NCBI GenBank assembly: GCA_001275005.1 | Contig: JWZX01000368.1 | Coordinates: 1-15,689 of the forward strand | Length of the DNA stretch: 15,689 nucleotides | Direction of reading: 5' to 3' | From: Chrysochromulina tobinii | Lineage: Eukaryota > Haptophyta > Prymnesiales > Chrysochromulinaceae | Shown: piece after piece, positions 1 to 8,600 of the stretch | Layout: each line of letters starts with the position of its first letter | How positions within the stretch are numbered: position 1 is the stretch's first letter | The notes under the pieces: generated by a model | Database searches by the model: none | What the model saw: only the letters and a program-made list of their open reading frames with translations | What the model was told of the DNA's origin: nothing | Translations under genes and position numbers: made by a program

Positions 1-1425
1 TTGTATGGCACGCCGGCACAGTGCGCCTTTGGCACTGATTGCACCGACTGTGGACGGCGCTTCTTCGTCCGCCATCGCCGCCACCCTCACCACCGCCGCC
101 GTCGCCACCGCAGTCACCTTCTCCGCCGCCGTCACCACCGCCGCCTTCGCCTCCTCCCTCTTCGCCACCGTCGCCACCTGCCTCCCTCACCGTCACCGCC
201 CCCGCCGTCACCGGCTCCACCGCCCTCACGGCCGAATCCGTCGCCTCCACCGCCTCGTCCGCCACCCCCGCCGCCTCCACCATCGCCGCCTCCGCCCGTA
301 GCGCCGCCGCCCTTGCCCTCGCTGCCGCCGCCACGGCCCTCTCCGCCACCACCGTCGCCCTCGCCGCCACCACCGTCGCCCTCGCCGCCGCCTCCCTCGC
401 CGCCGCCGCCCTCGCCCTCGCCGCCGCCGCCACGGCCCTCGCCACCACCACCGTCGCCCTCTCCGCCACCACCGTCGCCCTCGCCGTCGCCCGACCCGTG
501 CGGCACCTTGGCTTCCGCCGTGTGTGCCGGCCAGCAGTGCTACTTTGATGCGCGGTGCCTGGCAACGAGCACCGACCCCTTTAACGGCGTCGGCTGCGGT
601 GCCGGTGGCTACTCCAGCTGCCGCGCCTGTTACGTCGATGCCTACATCTCGATTCTCGCAGAGTGCCCCGAGCTACCGTCACCGTCCTCGCCGCCGCCCC
701 CGCCGTCCCCAGCGGTGCCGGGGTCGATCACGACGATAACACTCCAGGTGGTGATCGGCTTCGTCGCTGCGGAGCCGATCGAGGCGTTCACGACGGCTCG
801 GCTGAACAACATCGCCGTCTGGGTCGCGGCCGAGCTGGGCGTGGGCCCGAGCAATGTCCAGGTGATCGCCAGCGCCGCGTCCACTCGGGTCGACATCATC
901 ATCACCACGGCAACTGCGAACGCGACTGCCGCCATCGAGGAAAGTATGGCCTCCTCCATTTCGAACGCGTCCGTGGCGAGCTCCTTCTTTGGGCTCACGG
1001 TGACGTCCGCGCCAACCATCACCTCTCGGACCATTGTTACGATCATCCCCCCCGCTATGAGCGCCGGGCTCACCGTGCCCGATGCCGGGAGCGGCGCCAT
1101 GCGTACAGTGCTGATCGCCGTCGGGGCCGGGTCACTTCTGTGCGGCATCCCAGCCATACTGCTGGTCATCCGTTGCGGGCGCAGACGTGCCAGGTCTGTC
1201 GGCCCCATGCCTGCCGACGAGAAGTACAGAGTGGCCACCCACGGCGTCTCGTGCGATGCCCGCCGCTACGACTACTCGTGGACGCCGAAGCCGCTTACCT
1301 CCGCGCCGCCCGGTAGGAGTGCCGTCACCGATGCCGTCGGGCTCGTGCCCTCACTGCTCCCTCGTCTGGGCGCCGTTATGGGCGCCGCCGCCATCTCCCA
1401 CACCACCACCGCGCTTGAACCTTGA
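1..1425 (+). CDS. Proline-rich, cysteine-rich single-pass surface protein (pherophorin-like), 5' partial
   Basis: The window opens inside the gene, so the true start is missing. The frame read from base 1 begins with 'CAFGTDCTDCG', a cysteine motif I associate with haptophyte extracellular proteins. A long SPPPP-type proline region follows to codon ~165, like hydroxyproline-rich cell-wall proteins. Next is an eight-cysteine block (codons 167-222), a second short proline linker, and a Ser/Thr/Ala/Val-rich domain (codons ~241-352) whose alternating beta/alpha pattern resembles SEA-like domains. One hydrophobic helix (codons ~369-390) ends in a basic CGRRR stop-transfer signal, followed by a ~80-residue tail that would be cytoplasmic. 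The stop is TGA 1423-1425. Between about 60 and 180 the proline coding lies in frame 3 instead of frame 1, which implies two compensating indels (see findings). Function is inferred: a type I surface or matrix-linked protein. The ligand is unknown. Confidence 0.75.
   Translation: MYGTPAQCAFGTDCTDCGRRFFVRHRRHPHHRRRRHRSHLLRRRHHRRLRLLPLRHRRHLPPSPSPPPPSPAPPPSRPNPSPPPPRPPPPPPPPSPPPPVAPPPLPSLPPPRPSPPPPSPSPPPPSPSPPPPSPPPPSPSPPPPRPSPPPPSPSPPPPSPSPSPDPCGTLASAVCAGQQCYFDARCLATSTDPFNGVGCGAGGYSSCRACYVDAYISILAECPELPSPSSPPPPPSPAVPGSITTITLQVVIGFVAAEPIEAFTTARLNNIAVWVAAELGVGPSNVQVIASAASTRVDIIITTATANATAAIEESMASSISNASVASSFFGLTVTSAPTITSRTIVTIIPPAMSAGLTVPDAGSGAMRTVLIAVGAGSLLCGIPAILLVIRCGRRRARSVGPMPADEKYRVATHGVSCDARRYDYSWTPKPLTSAPPGRSAVTDAVGLVPSLLPRLGAVMGAAAISHTTTALEP
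330..495 (+). repeat. Coding tandem repeat of Pro/Ser codons
   Basis: Imperfect repeats of about 21-24 bases built from 'ccaccaccgtcgccctcgc' encode the SPSPPPP ladder of the first gene. The repeat makes both strands open in several frames, which produces long false ORFs here. Confidence 0.8.
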
Positions 1426-1433
1426 TTGGGTGA

Positions 1434-1553
1434 ATGGTGTGGTTTGTGGAGAAGGTCGTGACGAGTGAGCCGGAGAAGAAGGCCTTGCTAAACGAGCTGG
1501 GCGCTTACGACATGACCGACCTCGATGTCTACGTGCTGAAGCAGATGGCATAG
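1434..1553 (+). other. Short coding-like ORF, 39 codons, unrecognised
   Basis: ATG 1434 to TAG 1551-1553 encodes a charged peptide with normal amino-acid composition (it contains 'EKKALLNELGAYDMTDLDVY'). It starts 8 bases after the stop of the first gene, in a different frame. It could be a terminal exon of a spliced gene, a remnant of a broken gene, or chance. I recognise no family. A (GAC) microsatellite begins at its stop. Confidence 0.25.
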
Positions 1554-1576
1554 ACGACGACGACGACGACGACGAC
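1553..1576 (+). repeat. (GAC)8 microsatellite
   Basis: Eight perfect GAC triplets, followed by decayed units (aacgacaag). Confidence 0.9.
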
Positions 1577-2196
1577 AACGACAAGGAGGACGCGGCCGCC
1601 CATACTCGATTTGGTACTACGTACGGGCCAAGCCGCCGGCACGCATGCCAAGGTCTTCGACCCAGGGCTGGGGCTGGGGCGCGTGTGCAACGTCCTCGTG
1701 CAGCACTGGGACCGCGTCGTCGAGCTCGTCCAGGTACTTGTCACGGCTCTGAGCATCGGCATAGTCATGGCCGCGCGTCTCCCGGATCCCCGTGTGTGCT
1801 CATGTGCGTGTGTTAGAAATCAGACCCCTGTGTGTATGTTGGAAATCACACAAGGCCTCCTGCCAGTCTAGACTTAGTCTAGACTATAGTCCTTGTAAGG
1901 TTTGTTGTTTAAGCGCGCCCGCCAGACCTACGCCAGACCGCCCGCACCGGCGGAGCCATGCGGCCGGAGACGGGAGAGCTCGGGATGAGCTCACCGTTGT
2001 CGACTGTTTCGACCCGCGTTTTACTTGGATACTCACGCACAGACAACGGGTGTCCCGGCTCCTCCCGATATATTTGACGGAGATTTTACATATTTGAACC
2101 GGTACCTCGTCGCGTCGGAAGACGAAATCGCTCGCTGTCGTGTTCACAGCCGACACAGCCGTGTCGGTTTGATGCATGCACGTCTAGCGATGCGCG
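1577..2196. other. Stretch without a supported gene
   Basis: About 620 bases between the first two surface-protein genes. It holds two adjacent copies of the palindrome agtctagact (1865-1874 and 1876-1885) and an AT-richer patch around 2065-2096 (tatatttgac, tacatatttg). That patch could be part of the promoter of the gene starting at 2197, but no core element is diagnostic. Bases 1617-1797 are open on both strands with high GC3; neither reading is recognisable. Confidence 0.4.
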
Positions 2197-3654
2197 ATGG
2201 GCATCTCTGAGCCCTCGCTTGACGCAGTTCAACTCGACGACGACGTCACGGGCGCACTGCAAGCAGCTGGCTGTGGCGATGCGAAAGTGCAGGTCGGTGG
2301 CATGTTCGACTCACATGGCTGCAGTTCGTGGTGCAAGGAGGCTCGCAGCAAAATTGACTGCAATAGTTGCGACTGCGTGAGTGTCATGAGTGCCGCGGCC
2401 CGCCTCACCACATGCCACATGCGCGCGCGCACGCGAACAGATCGCCAATAGCACGCCAACCACACACATGCCAACTTCGTGTATCTGTGATGCCCGTGTC
2501 ATGCCCGCGTGTCGCCGTGTGCCAACTCTTGATCCTGCATTCCTGCTGCTTACTGCTGCTGGTGTGCTGGCGTTGACGTTACATGCCCGCGGATCACCTC
2601 TTTCGCGCAGGCGCTCTGCCCCTTTTGCCGAGCGAGCGTGCTCCCACCGTCGCCACGCCCGCCATCTCCCAACCCACCGCCACCACCGCATCCGCCGCCG
2701 CCGCCGCTGCCATCGCCGCCGCCGCCGCCTTGTCCAGCGAATTCCGCGATGCCAGCACGTTGTGACACGTGGTGCAAGGAGATGTACGCGCCACGCCACT
2801 GCGGTCGCGACACCTGCGACTGTGACGCATGCCACTTTTGTGTCTTGCAACTGGTGAGCCTGCTGCCGCCTCCCCTACGTCCATCGCCGCCGCCCAGGCC
2901 ATCGCCGTCGCCCGGGCCGTCACCGCCCCCGTCACAGTGCCCGCCGCCACCGCCGCCGCCGTATCCGCTGCCACTGAACATGTGGCCCCACGCCCTTCCC
3001 TCCAATAAACCAAATCCAACGCCGCCGCCGCCCAAGGCGCTGCCAACGCCGCATTCATCCACTCATCAGCCGTCGCCACTGACGTCGCCACAACGCTCCC
3101 CTTTAGCCCCTCACCGTTCACACACTTACCTGACCGGACAGCTCGCAACGACGACATCGAGCGGCCAGCTGACGAACCCGACGAGCGGCCTGACGAACCC
3201 GACGAGTGGCCTGTCGGCGTTTGTGGCATGGGATGCGGTACGCCAACAGAACCTTCAGTCGGGCCTCCTCATACCGTCAACCACGCAATTGCCCAACCAA
3301 CAACCTCACCTCCAACAACCTCTCCAGGCTCAGGAGACGTCGTCGGCGGCGTCGGCAGCGGCGGCAACCGTGCATCCGAGTGCGTTGGTTTTCTTCATTC
3401 TGACCTTCAGCGCTCTTATCATTGCTCTCCTCCTCTGCTGCGCCGCTGCATACTTCCTAATTCGGGGCGCTGCAAACTTGCTGGCCCACTTGATTGCCCA
3501 CATGATGGGTGACGGGCGTTACGGCGGACGACTAAATCCGAGCGCTCTCCTAGTACCCCGCTCGAGCCGCCATCGGCCAGGCGGCGGCAGCGGTGGCCGT
3601 TATGAAAGCCGTTATGAGAGCGTCCTCCCGACGATCCACGAGTCCTTCCGCTGA
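2197..3654 (+). CDS. Proline-rich single-pass membrane protein with two WCKE cysteine cassettes (spliced)
   Basis: Model: join(2197..2376, 2611..3654), 407 residues. The donor is TGC|GTGAGT at 2377 and the acceptor is GCGCAG|GCG at 2610, phase 0. Splicing completes a first cassette C-x3-WCKE...DCNSCDC-ALCPFC (residues 42-66). This matches the intact second cassette at residues 111-137 (CDTWCKE...CDCDACHFC) and is good evidence for the junction. Proline-rich linkers (PPPSP type) separate the cassettes. A Thr/Ser/Pro stalk follows, with a small repeat (LTNPTSG twice), then a hydrophobic helix at residues ~319-344 with a Cys-Cys pair, and a basic, Tyr/Arg-containing tail. No signal peptide is visible after ATG 2197, so an upstream exon may be missing. 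It is likely a type I surface protein, similar in design to the preceding gene but with a different cysteine pattern. Function is unknown. Confidence 0.7.
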
Positions 3655-3751
3655 AGACGGGCGCGCGAGGTGAGCTACCTCTGAAGATGGGTGCGCACAC
3701 TACCTTCATTCACATATTCACAGTACAAAACTTCAATTCACACTCTCATCG

Positions 3752-5336
3752 ATGGCGTCGTCTTTTCGGCGGCGCGAGCGCTTCTCGCTGCTGCCGCTCC
3801 GACCGATAGACGAGACGCGCGCCGAGTTTTCGACGGCGCTCTCGCTCCGTAACGCGTGCGTCGCCTTCCACGACGACAAGTACTCGTACCACCGCGCTCA
3901 CTTTGTCGTCGATGGCCCTCTCGAGAGCCCGATCGTCATGCACGGCTTCGACGAGCGCGCGAGCGGCTACCAGCGGCTGACGGTGGTGCGCCGTGCGGAG
4001 GAGTACGACCGCCTTTCGATCGGCATGTGTCGGCGCGAGGCCCTCGGCCTCGGCGTGCCCGTCTCGCACGCCTCCTCCATCTACCATCAGCAGTTCCACG
4101 CAGTGCCTTCGTGGCTTGCGCTGCGGAAGCTCGTTGCGGACGCCGGGCTGGGCGAGAATGCGCCCGCGGCAGCGTTCGTACCGCTCGCCTTTGCCAGCGC
4201 CGCGCTCGGGCACGGCAAACCCGCCCAGCCACGCCGCTGGTACGCGTGGGAGTTCTCCATCCGCCCGCTCACCACAGCGAGTGCAGACGACATCGCTGCC
4301 GCGGCCAGCCGGTTGCTACGCGCGCCATGCACGTGCTTCGAACGCTTCGAGGCGGACGGGCGCGCGTTCAATCCGGGCGCGCGCTCCTCCGCGCCGGCCA
4401 TCCGTTGGTTTCGGGACGCGGCGCTACGGCACGCGCCGCTGGCCTTGGATGCCGCCGCCGCCGCATCAGCAGCAGCAGCAGCAGCAGCATCAGTAGCAGC
4501 AGCCGGGATGGCACCAGGCGGCGGCGGCAGCGGCGGCGGCAGCAACGGCGGCGGCGCGCTCTTACTCTTTGTGAGTCGGCAGGGCGTGCGGAGAGCCCTT
4601 TCGAACGAAGCCGACGTCCTCACCCTCATCGCACGCTCGCAAGCTTTGCGTGTCGAGTCGGCTCTGGGGGGCTCCTATGCGTCCTCCTCCTCCTATGCGT
4701 CCTCCTCCTCCTCCCTAGCGCTGTCTCGAGCGCCTCGACTGATGAGAGTTGTGCTCGAGCAGCTACCCATGGTCGAGCAGATGCAACTCGTCGCGTCCGC
4801 CACGGCGCTCATTGCAGTGCATGGTCAGGTCTGTTTGGGCCTCTGATCGCCTCTGATGGCCACTGATGGCCACTGATGGCCACTGATTGCAGTACATGCA
4901 CAGGCGCTCGCCTGGGTGCATGCCTTCGGAGCCTTCCTGCATGCAAGTGCTCACTACGGCGCCCTGCCGCAGGCGCTCGCCTGGGTCGCCTTCCTGCCTC
5001 CTGCATGCAAGTGCTCACTACGGCGCCCTGCCGCAGGCGCTCGCCTGGGTCGCCTTCCTGCCTTCGGAGCGACGCGTCACCAGCGTGGTCGAGGTGTCGA
5101 TCCAAACTCGAGCCGGCCAGCCCACCTTGAATGCATGCTACGAGGGCTGGAGCGCCGCGTTGGGCGTGCGTTACTTTCGTGTCGCCGGGCGGCTCACGGG
5201 CGGTTGCACGGGCGGCGCGACGAGCCGCGACGACGAGGCGCAGCGTTCGCACAAGCTGCTCGCATGCAACGTGACGTGCAACCCTGCACAGCTCGTCGGG
5301 ACCATCCTTTCCGTCGCGCAGCTGGTGGGCGGATAA
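3752..5336 (+). CDS. Glycosyltransferase family 61 (DUF563-type) protein, spliced
   Basis: Model: join(3752..4828, 5037..5336), 458 residues. The C-terminal half carries the GT61 pattern: 'RRALSNEADVLTLIA', then 'EQLPMVEQMQLVASATALIA', then the H-G motif. In this family the A-x-x-L-I-x-x-H-G segment leads into a hydrophobic stretch. Here splicing at CAG|GTCTGT (4829) to GCAG|GCG (5036/5037) gives HGQ-ALAWVAFLP, phase 0. Family members transfer sugars such as xylose or GlcNAc onto glycans in the secretory pathway; donor and acceptor cannot be told from sequence. No signal anchor is visible at ATG 3752, which is unusual for a Golgi enzyme. Low-complexity insertions (poly-Ala, GGGGSGGGS, SYASSSS) lie just upstream of the NE motif. 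It starts 97 bases after the preceding stop on the same strand. Confidence in the family is good, in the exact N-terminus low. Confidence 0.75.
4667..4720 (+). repeat. Coding repeat (SYASSSS) inside the GT61 gene
   Basis: An 18-base unit of the form tatgcgtcctcctcctcc occurs twice in tandem. It encodes a Ser-rich insertion between conserved parts of the glycosyltransferase. Confidence 0.7.
4839..4890 (+). repeat. Intronic 10-11-bp array, CTGATGGCCA type
   Basis: Five units of ctctgatggcc/cactgatggcc sit in the first part of the GT61 intron. Each unit carries CTGAT, a good match to a branch-point core. The same word fills introns of the downstream gene and, on the other strand, of the APC8 gene. 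Confidence 0.8.
4904..5062 (+). repeat. Tandem triplication of the GT61 intron 3' end and exon 2 start
   Basis: The exon 2 start 'gcgctcgcctgggt' occurs at 4904, 4973 and 5037, each directly after a CAG acceptor. The spacings are 69 and 64 bases. Only the copy at 5037 continues in frame into conserved GT61 coding. Copies one and two are followed by a shared block with gcatgcaagtgctcactacg (from 4939 and 5003) that leads to the next CAG. Confidence 0.85.
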
Positions 5337-5695
5337 TTCGCAAGATATAGCTAGAGGGAAGAGGGTAGACGAGCCTACAGTACCGCTGAACTCGCCACCC
5401 TACACACAACGAGTAGATATTTTGTTCACATTTGGTCGTTATGGAAGTTGGAAACTTGGAACTCCCTAAGTCGCCGGCCGACCACCAATTCGGTATTCAA
5501 TCTTATAACGTGACATCACCACAGAGGAAGAGACAGACCGTACACACACGTATGTACTGCCTTTGGTGGGGGAGCGGCATCTATTGGTAAGCTCTCAGAT
5601 CGAGTTCCCACGGACGTGGTCTCGATCGTTTCGGTTTCGGCGAGGAATTTACGAACTCGCGCTATGCTTGGCGGTTACCGGTACACCGGTACAAT
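5337..5695. other. Intergenic region, no gene seen
   Basis: About 360 bases between the GT61 gene and the next gene. It is AT-richer than its surroundings. Just before the next start codon lies accggtacaccggtac (5677-5692), two ACCGGT palindromes 8 bases apart, which may belong to the promoter. No TATA box can be defended. Confidence 0.4.
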
Positions 5696-8600
5696 ATGAT
5701 GGTGGCGCGACCGCCGCGCACCATGGCAACAGCGCCGGCACAGCCAAACACGTCTTTCTCGGCTGCAGCGTCCGCGCCCGAAGACGCCCCCATGCGCTCT
5801 CGCAGGCATAGCAGCCATAGCAGGGAAAGAGTCGCCACAAGAAACAAGCCGAGGGAGTTCCGAGCTGTGCCCGTCTTGCACTACCCGCTCAAGGAGCAGC
5901 GCTCGATACATGTGCTGCCTCATCAGGAGGAGCTCAACCCATTCCAGGACTATCTTCCACTTTCGACGCACGTGGTGCAGCCGGCGACATCGACAGGCGA
6001 AGACAGTCCGCGCACAGTTCACATTGGCGCAAGCCCCCTCCGTGCAACGCTGAGGCCGGCGCCCGTGCCGCGCGAGCGTCCTCGCACAGCCCTCACCCCG
6101 TCCGAGCTCGACGCGCTGATGACGGAAATCATCCATCGGCCACCGCCTCGGCTGGAGGTCGCGCAGTCGGCTCCTCTGCCGCCGTCGGCCAACGAGTTCT
6201 ACGGCCCGGATATCGACGGCCGCGAGTTGAAGCCCTCTTGGCGGCGCATACACTCCACCCAGTGGCGAGCACGTGTCGACAAGAACTGGCAGCGCGCCGT
6301 CTCGGCCGCGGGCGCGCGAGCTGCACGGCCGTCGACCGCACCTTCTCGAGCGCGAGCGTCCACGCGCTCGTCCAGATTAGGCATGTCCGACTGGACGAAC
6401 GGCTTCGTGGACGACGAGGACGAGGACGAGTACTACGAGGACAACGAAGAGGAGGAGGACGATGGTGTGGAGTCTGCGTCGGATATGGCGAGTGGCGTCG
6501 CCTCGGCACCGGCACCGGCGACTCCGATGGCGTCGGCAAGTCCTATCCGGCAGTCCGCGCCGGTCCTATCCCTCACAACTGCCGAGGGGCAACCATATGG
6601 CAGCACGAAGAGCGCTGGGGCCCTTTCAAAGCTCCTCAGCCGCAGCGCCAGCTCCGGTGCCGGCGGCGGCGGCGGCTGCGGCGGCGGCAACGCGGCTGCC
6701 GGCGGTGCGGCCGGCGTTGCGGCCGGCTCGTGCGGCGGCAGCGTTGCGGGCGGCGTTGCGGGCGGCAGCGGCGGCGGCGGCGGTCCGTTTCGTCTGAAAG
6801 ACATGGCCAAGCTGACCGTTTTGGGGAACGGCAAGGCCAGCAAACTCGCCCGTGAACGCACTGCGAGGGCAGAGGCGTACGCCCAGAAAGCCTTGACGAA
6901 GGCGGAGATGGCTGCCACGGCGGCAGAGGCCTTTGACTCGCGCCACGTGGTGAAGCTGGCTCATACGGTGAAGCTGGAGCGAATGGCGAGCGCGAAGGCG
7001 ACTGAAGATCGCAACTTGTCGTTCAACCAAGCGTTGAAGCGGATCCGATCCAACCGGCTTGTGATCCCCGACGCTCCCCCGGAGATGGTGATTGCATCTG
7101 ATGGCCCCTGATGGCTCTTCATCGCCTGGGGAAGCCTCTGAAGGCCTCTGATGGCCTCTGATGGACTCCGATTGCCTCCCTCATCAGATCCGGCCGATGG
7201 CGGGGATCCCAATCAGGCGGCCGCCTCCCAAGCCCAGATGGAGTTTGGACCGGAGCATTTGGAAGCCACGTGCTGCGTGGTGCGACTCGCAAGAGTTCTG
7301 GGATACCGATACGGCGCGCGTCAAGCGCTTCCATCTCGACTGGGCGAGATTGCTCGCGCTCGGCGTGCCCAAAATGACGCTTCGGCTCGCCGCGCAGGCT
7401 CTCAAAGGGAGCTCCGCTACGCCCCACCCGCAGGCTGCCGATGCGGACGTCTTAGACGACGCGCCCGATGGCAAGGGAAAGCCCAGCGATGCGAAAGGGA
7501 AGGAGGCGGCGGCGGAGGCGGTGGTGGAGGCTGCTTCACAGGCGGAACTGCAGAAGATGAAGGACGTGCTGTGGACCTTTTCGAGCCTACTGCACAACGT
7601 CTTCTCGTTCTACGCGGCCACGGGCGGCGACCCTCTTTACATCCAGCTCAACGAGTGGACGCAATTCCTCATGGACTACAATCTGGTGCAGCTGATGGCC
7701 TCTGATGGCCTCTGATGGCCTCTGATGGCCTCTGATGGCCCCGCTACCAGGTGCAACGCGCCTCGAAGCATTGCAAGAAGGCGGATTGCGATCGCATCTT
7801 TATCGCCGTCGATGCGGCAGCCACACGATTCGCCGAAGCGCTCGAAAAGGATCCAAGCGCCGTCGCGAGCGCTGCGGCCGAGAACCCCATCATGACTGTG
7901 TCGCCCAAACGCGCCGGGTCGCCTTCTGGCGCGCGACCAGGATCGCCTTTCAAGAAGGAGGGGCCGTCACATGTTCACAAGAAGAAGTCGCTAGGACGGG
8001 TGGACTTCCTGGTGAGGGCGTCTGATTGCGCTCTAATTGCGTCTCTGATTGGGCCTCTGATTGTAAATCATTGCCACTGAGCTTGCGCCCTGCCTCTTCC
8101 ACAGACTGCTCTCATCCACTTGTCGCTTCATCGGTTCGTTCTCTCGAACGAGGAGGTGACCCTTTCGGGGGCGCTGTATCGGTTGGTGAGTCTGATTGGG
8201 TCTGATTACACCTCATTGCTCTCGAACGAGGAGACAACCCTCTCGGGCGCGCTGTATCGGTTGGCGACCGCCTCGGATGGTCCTGAGGCTGGCCCCGAGA
8301 TCGTCCCCGAGTTTGTACCCCGAGCGTCCCTACTTGGCAAGTATGGCCTCTGAGCGCGCCCTCCCCCCCCCTCCAATTCGGTAGGTGCATCAACTGATCT
8401 ACAAGCAGGCCGACCCCAGGCAGCTCTCCGACCCAAACTCCTTTCGGCGGCGTCACTGCTACGGCGGTGCCGCCGCGCTCGAGTACAGCCGCACCGGCGA
8501 GGACGTCGATCTCGTGCTGCGAGGTTACGAGGCCCCGTTGCGGTTGGTCTTCAACGCGCTCAACCAGGCCGACTTGGGCGTCGCCGCCACGCTACTCTCG

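Noticed and set aside
132-506. Minus-strand 124-codon Gly/Asp/Glu-rich frame
   Set aside because: It is the complement of the proline-codon repeats of the first gene; the composition comes from the repeat.
642-1238. Minus-strand 198-codon frame over the first gene
   Set aside because: It opposes the cysteine, SEA-like and membrane segments, which form a coherent plus-strand protein.
2550-3229. Two long minus frames (170 and 211 codons) rich in Gly, Ala and Ser
   Set aside because: Complements of the PPPSP repeats in the second surface-protein gene; no domain.
4087-4629. Minus-strand 180-codon frame
   Set aside because: Antisense to conserved GT61 coding and its Ala/Gly repeats.
5675-6253. 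Minus-strand 192-codon frame
   Set aside because: It runs antisense to the N-terminal exon of the 1019-residue protein and resembles no family.
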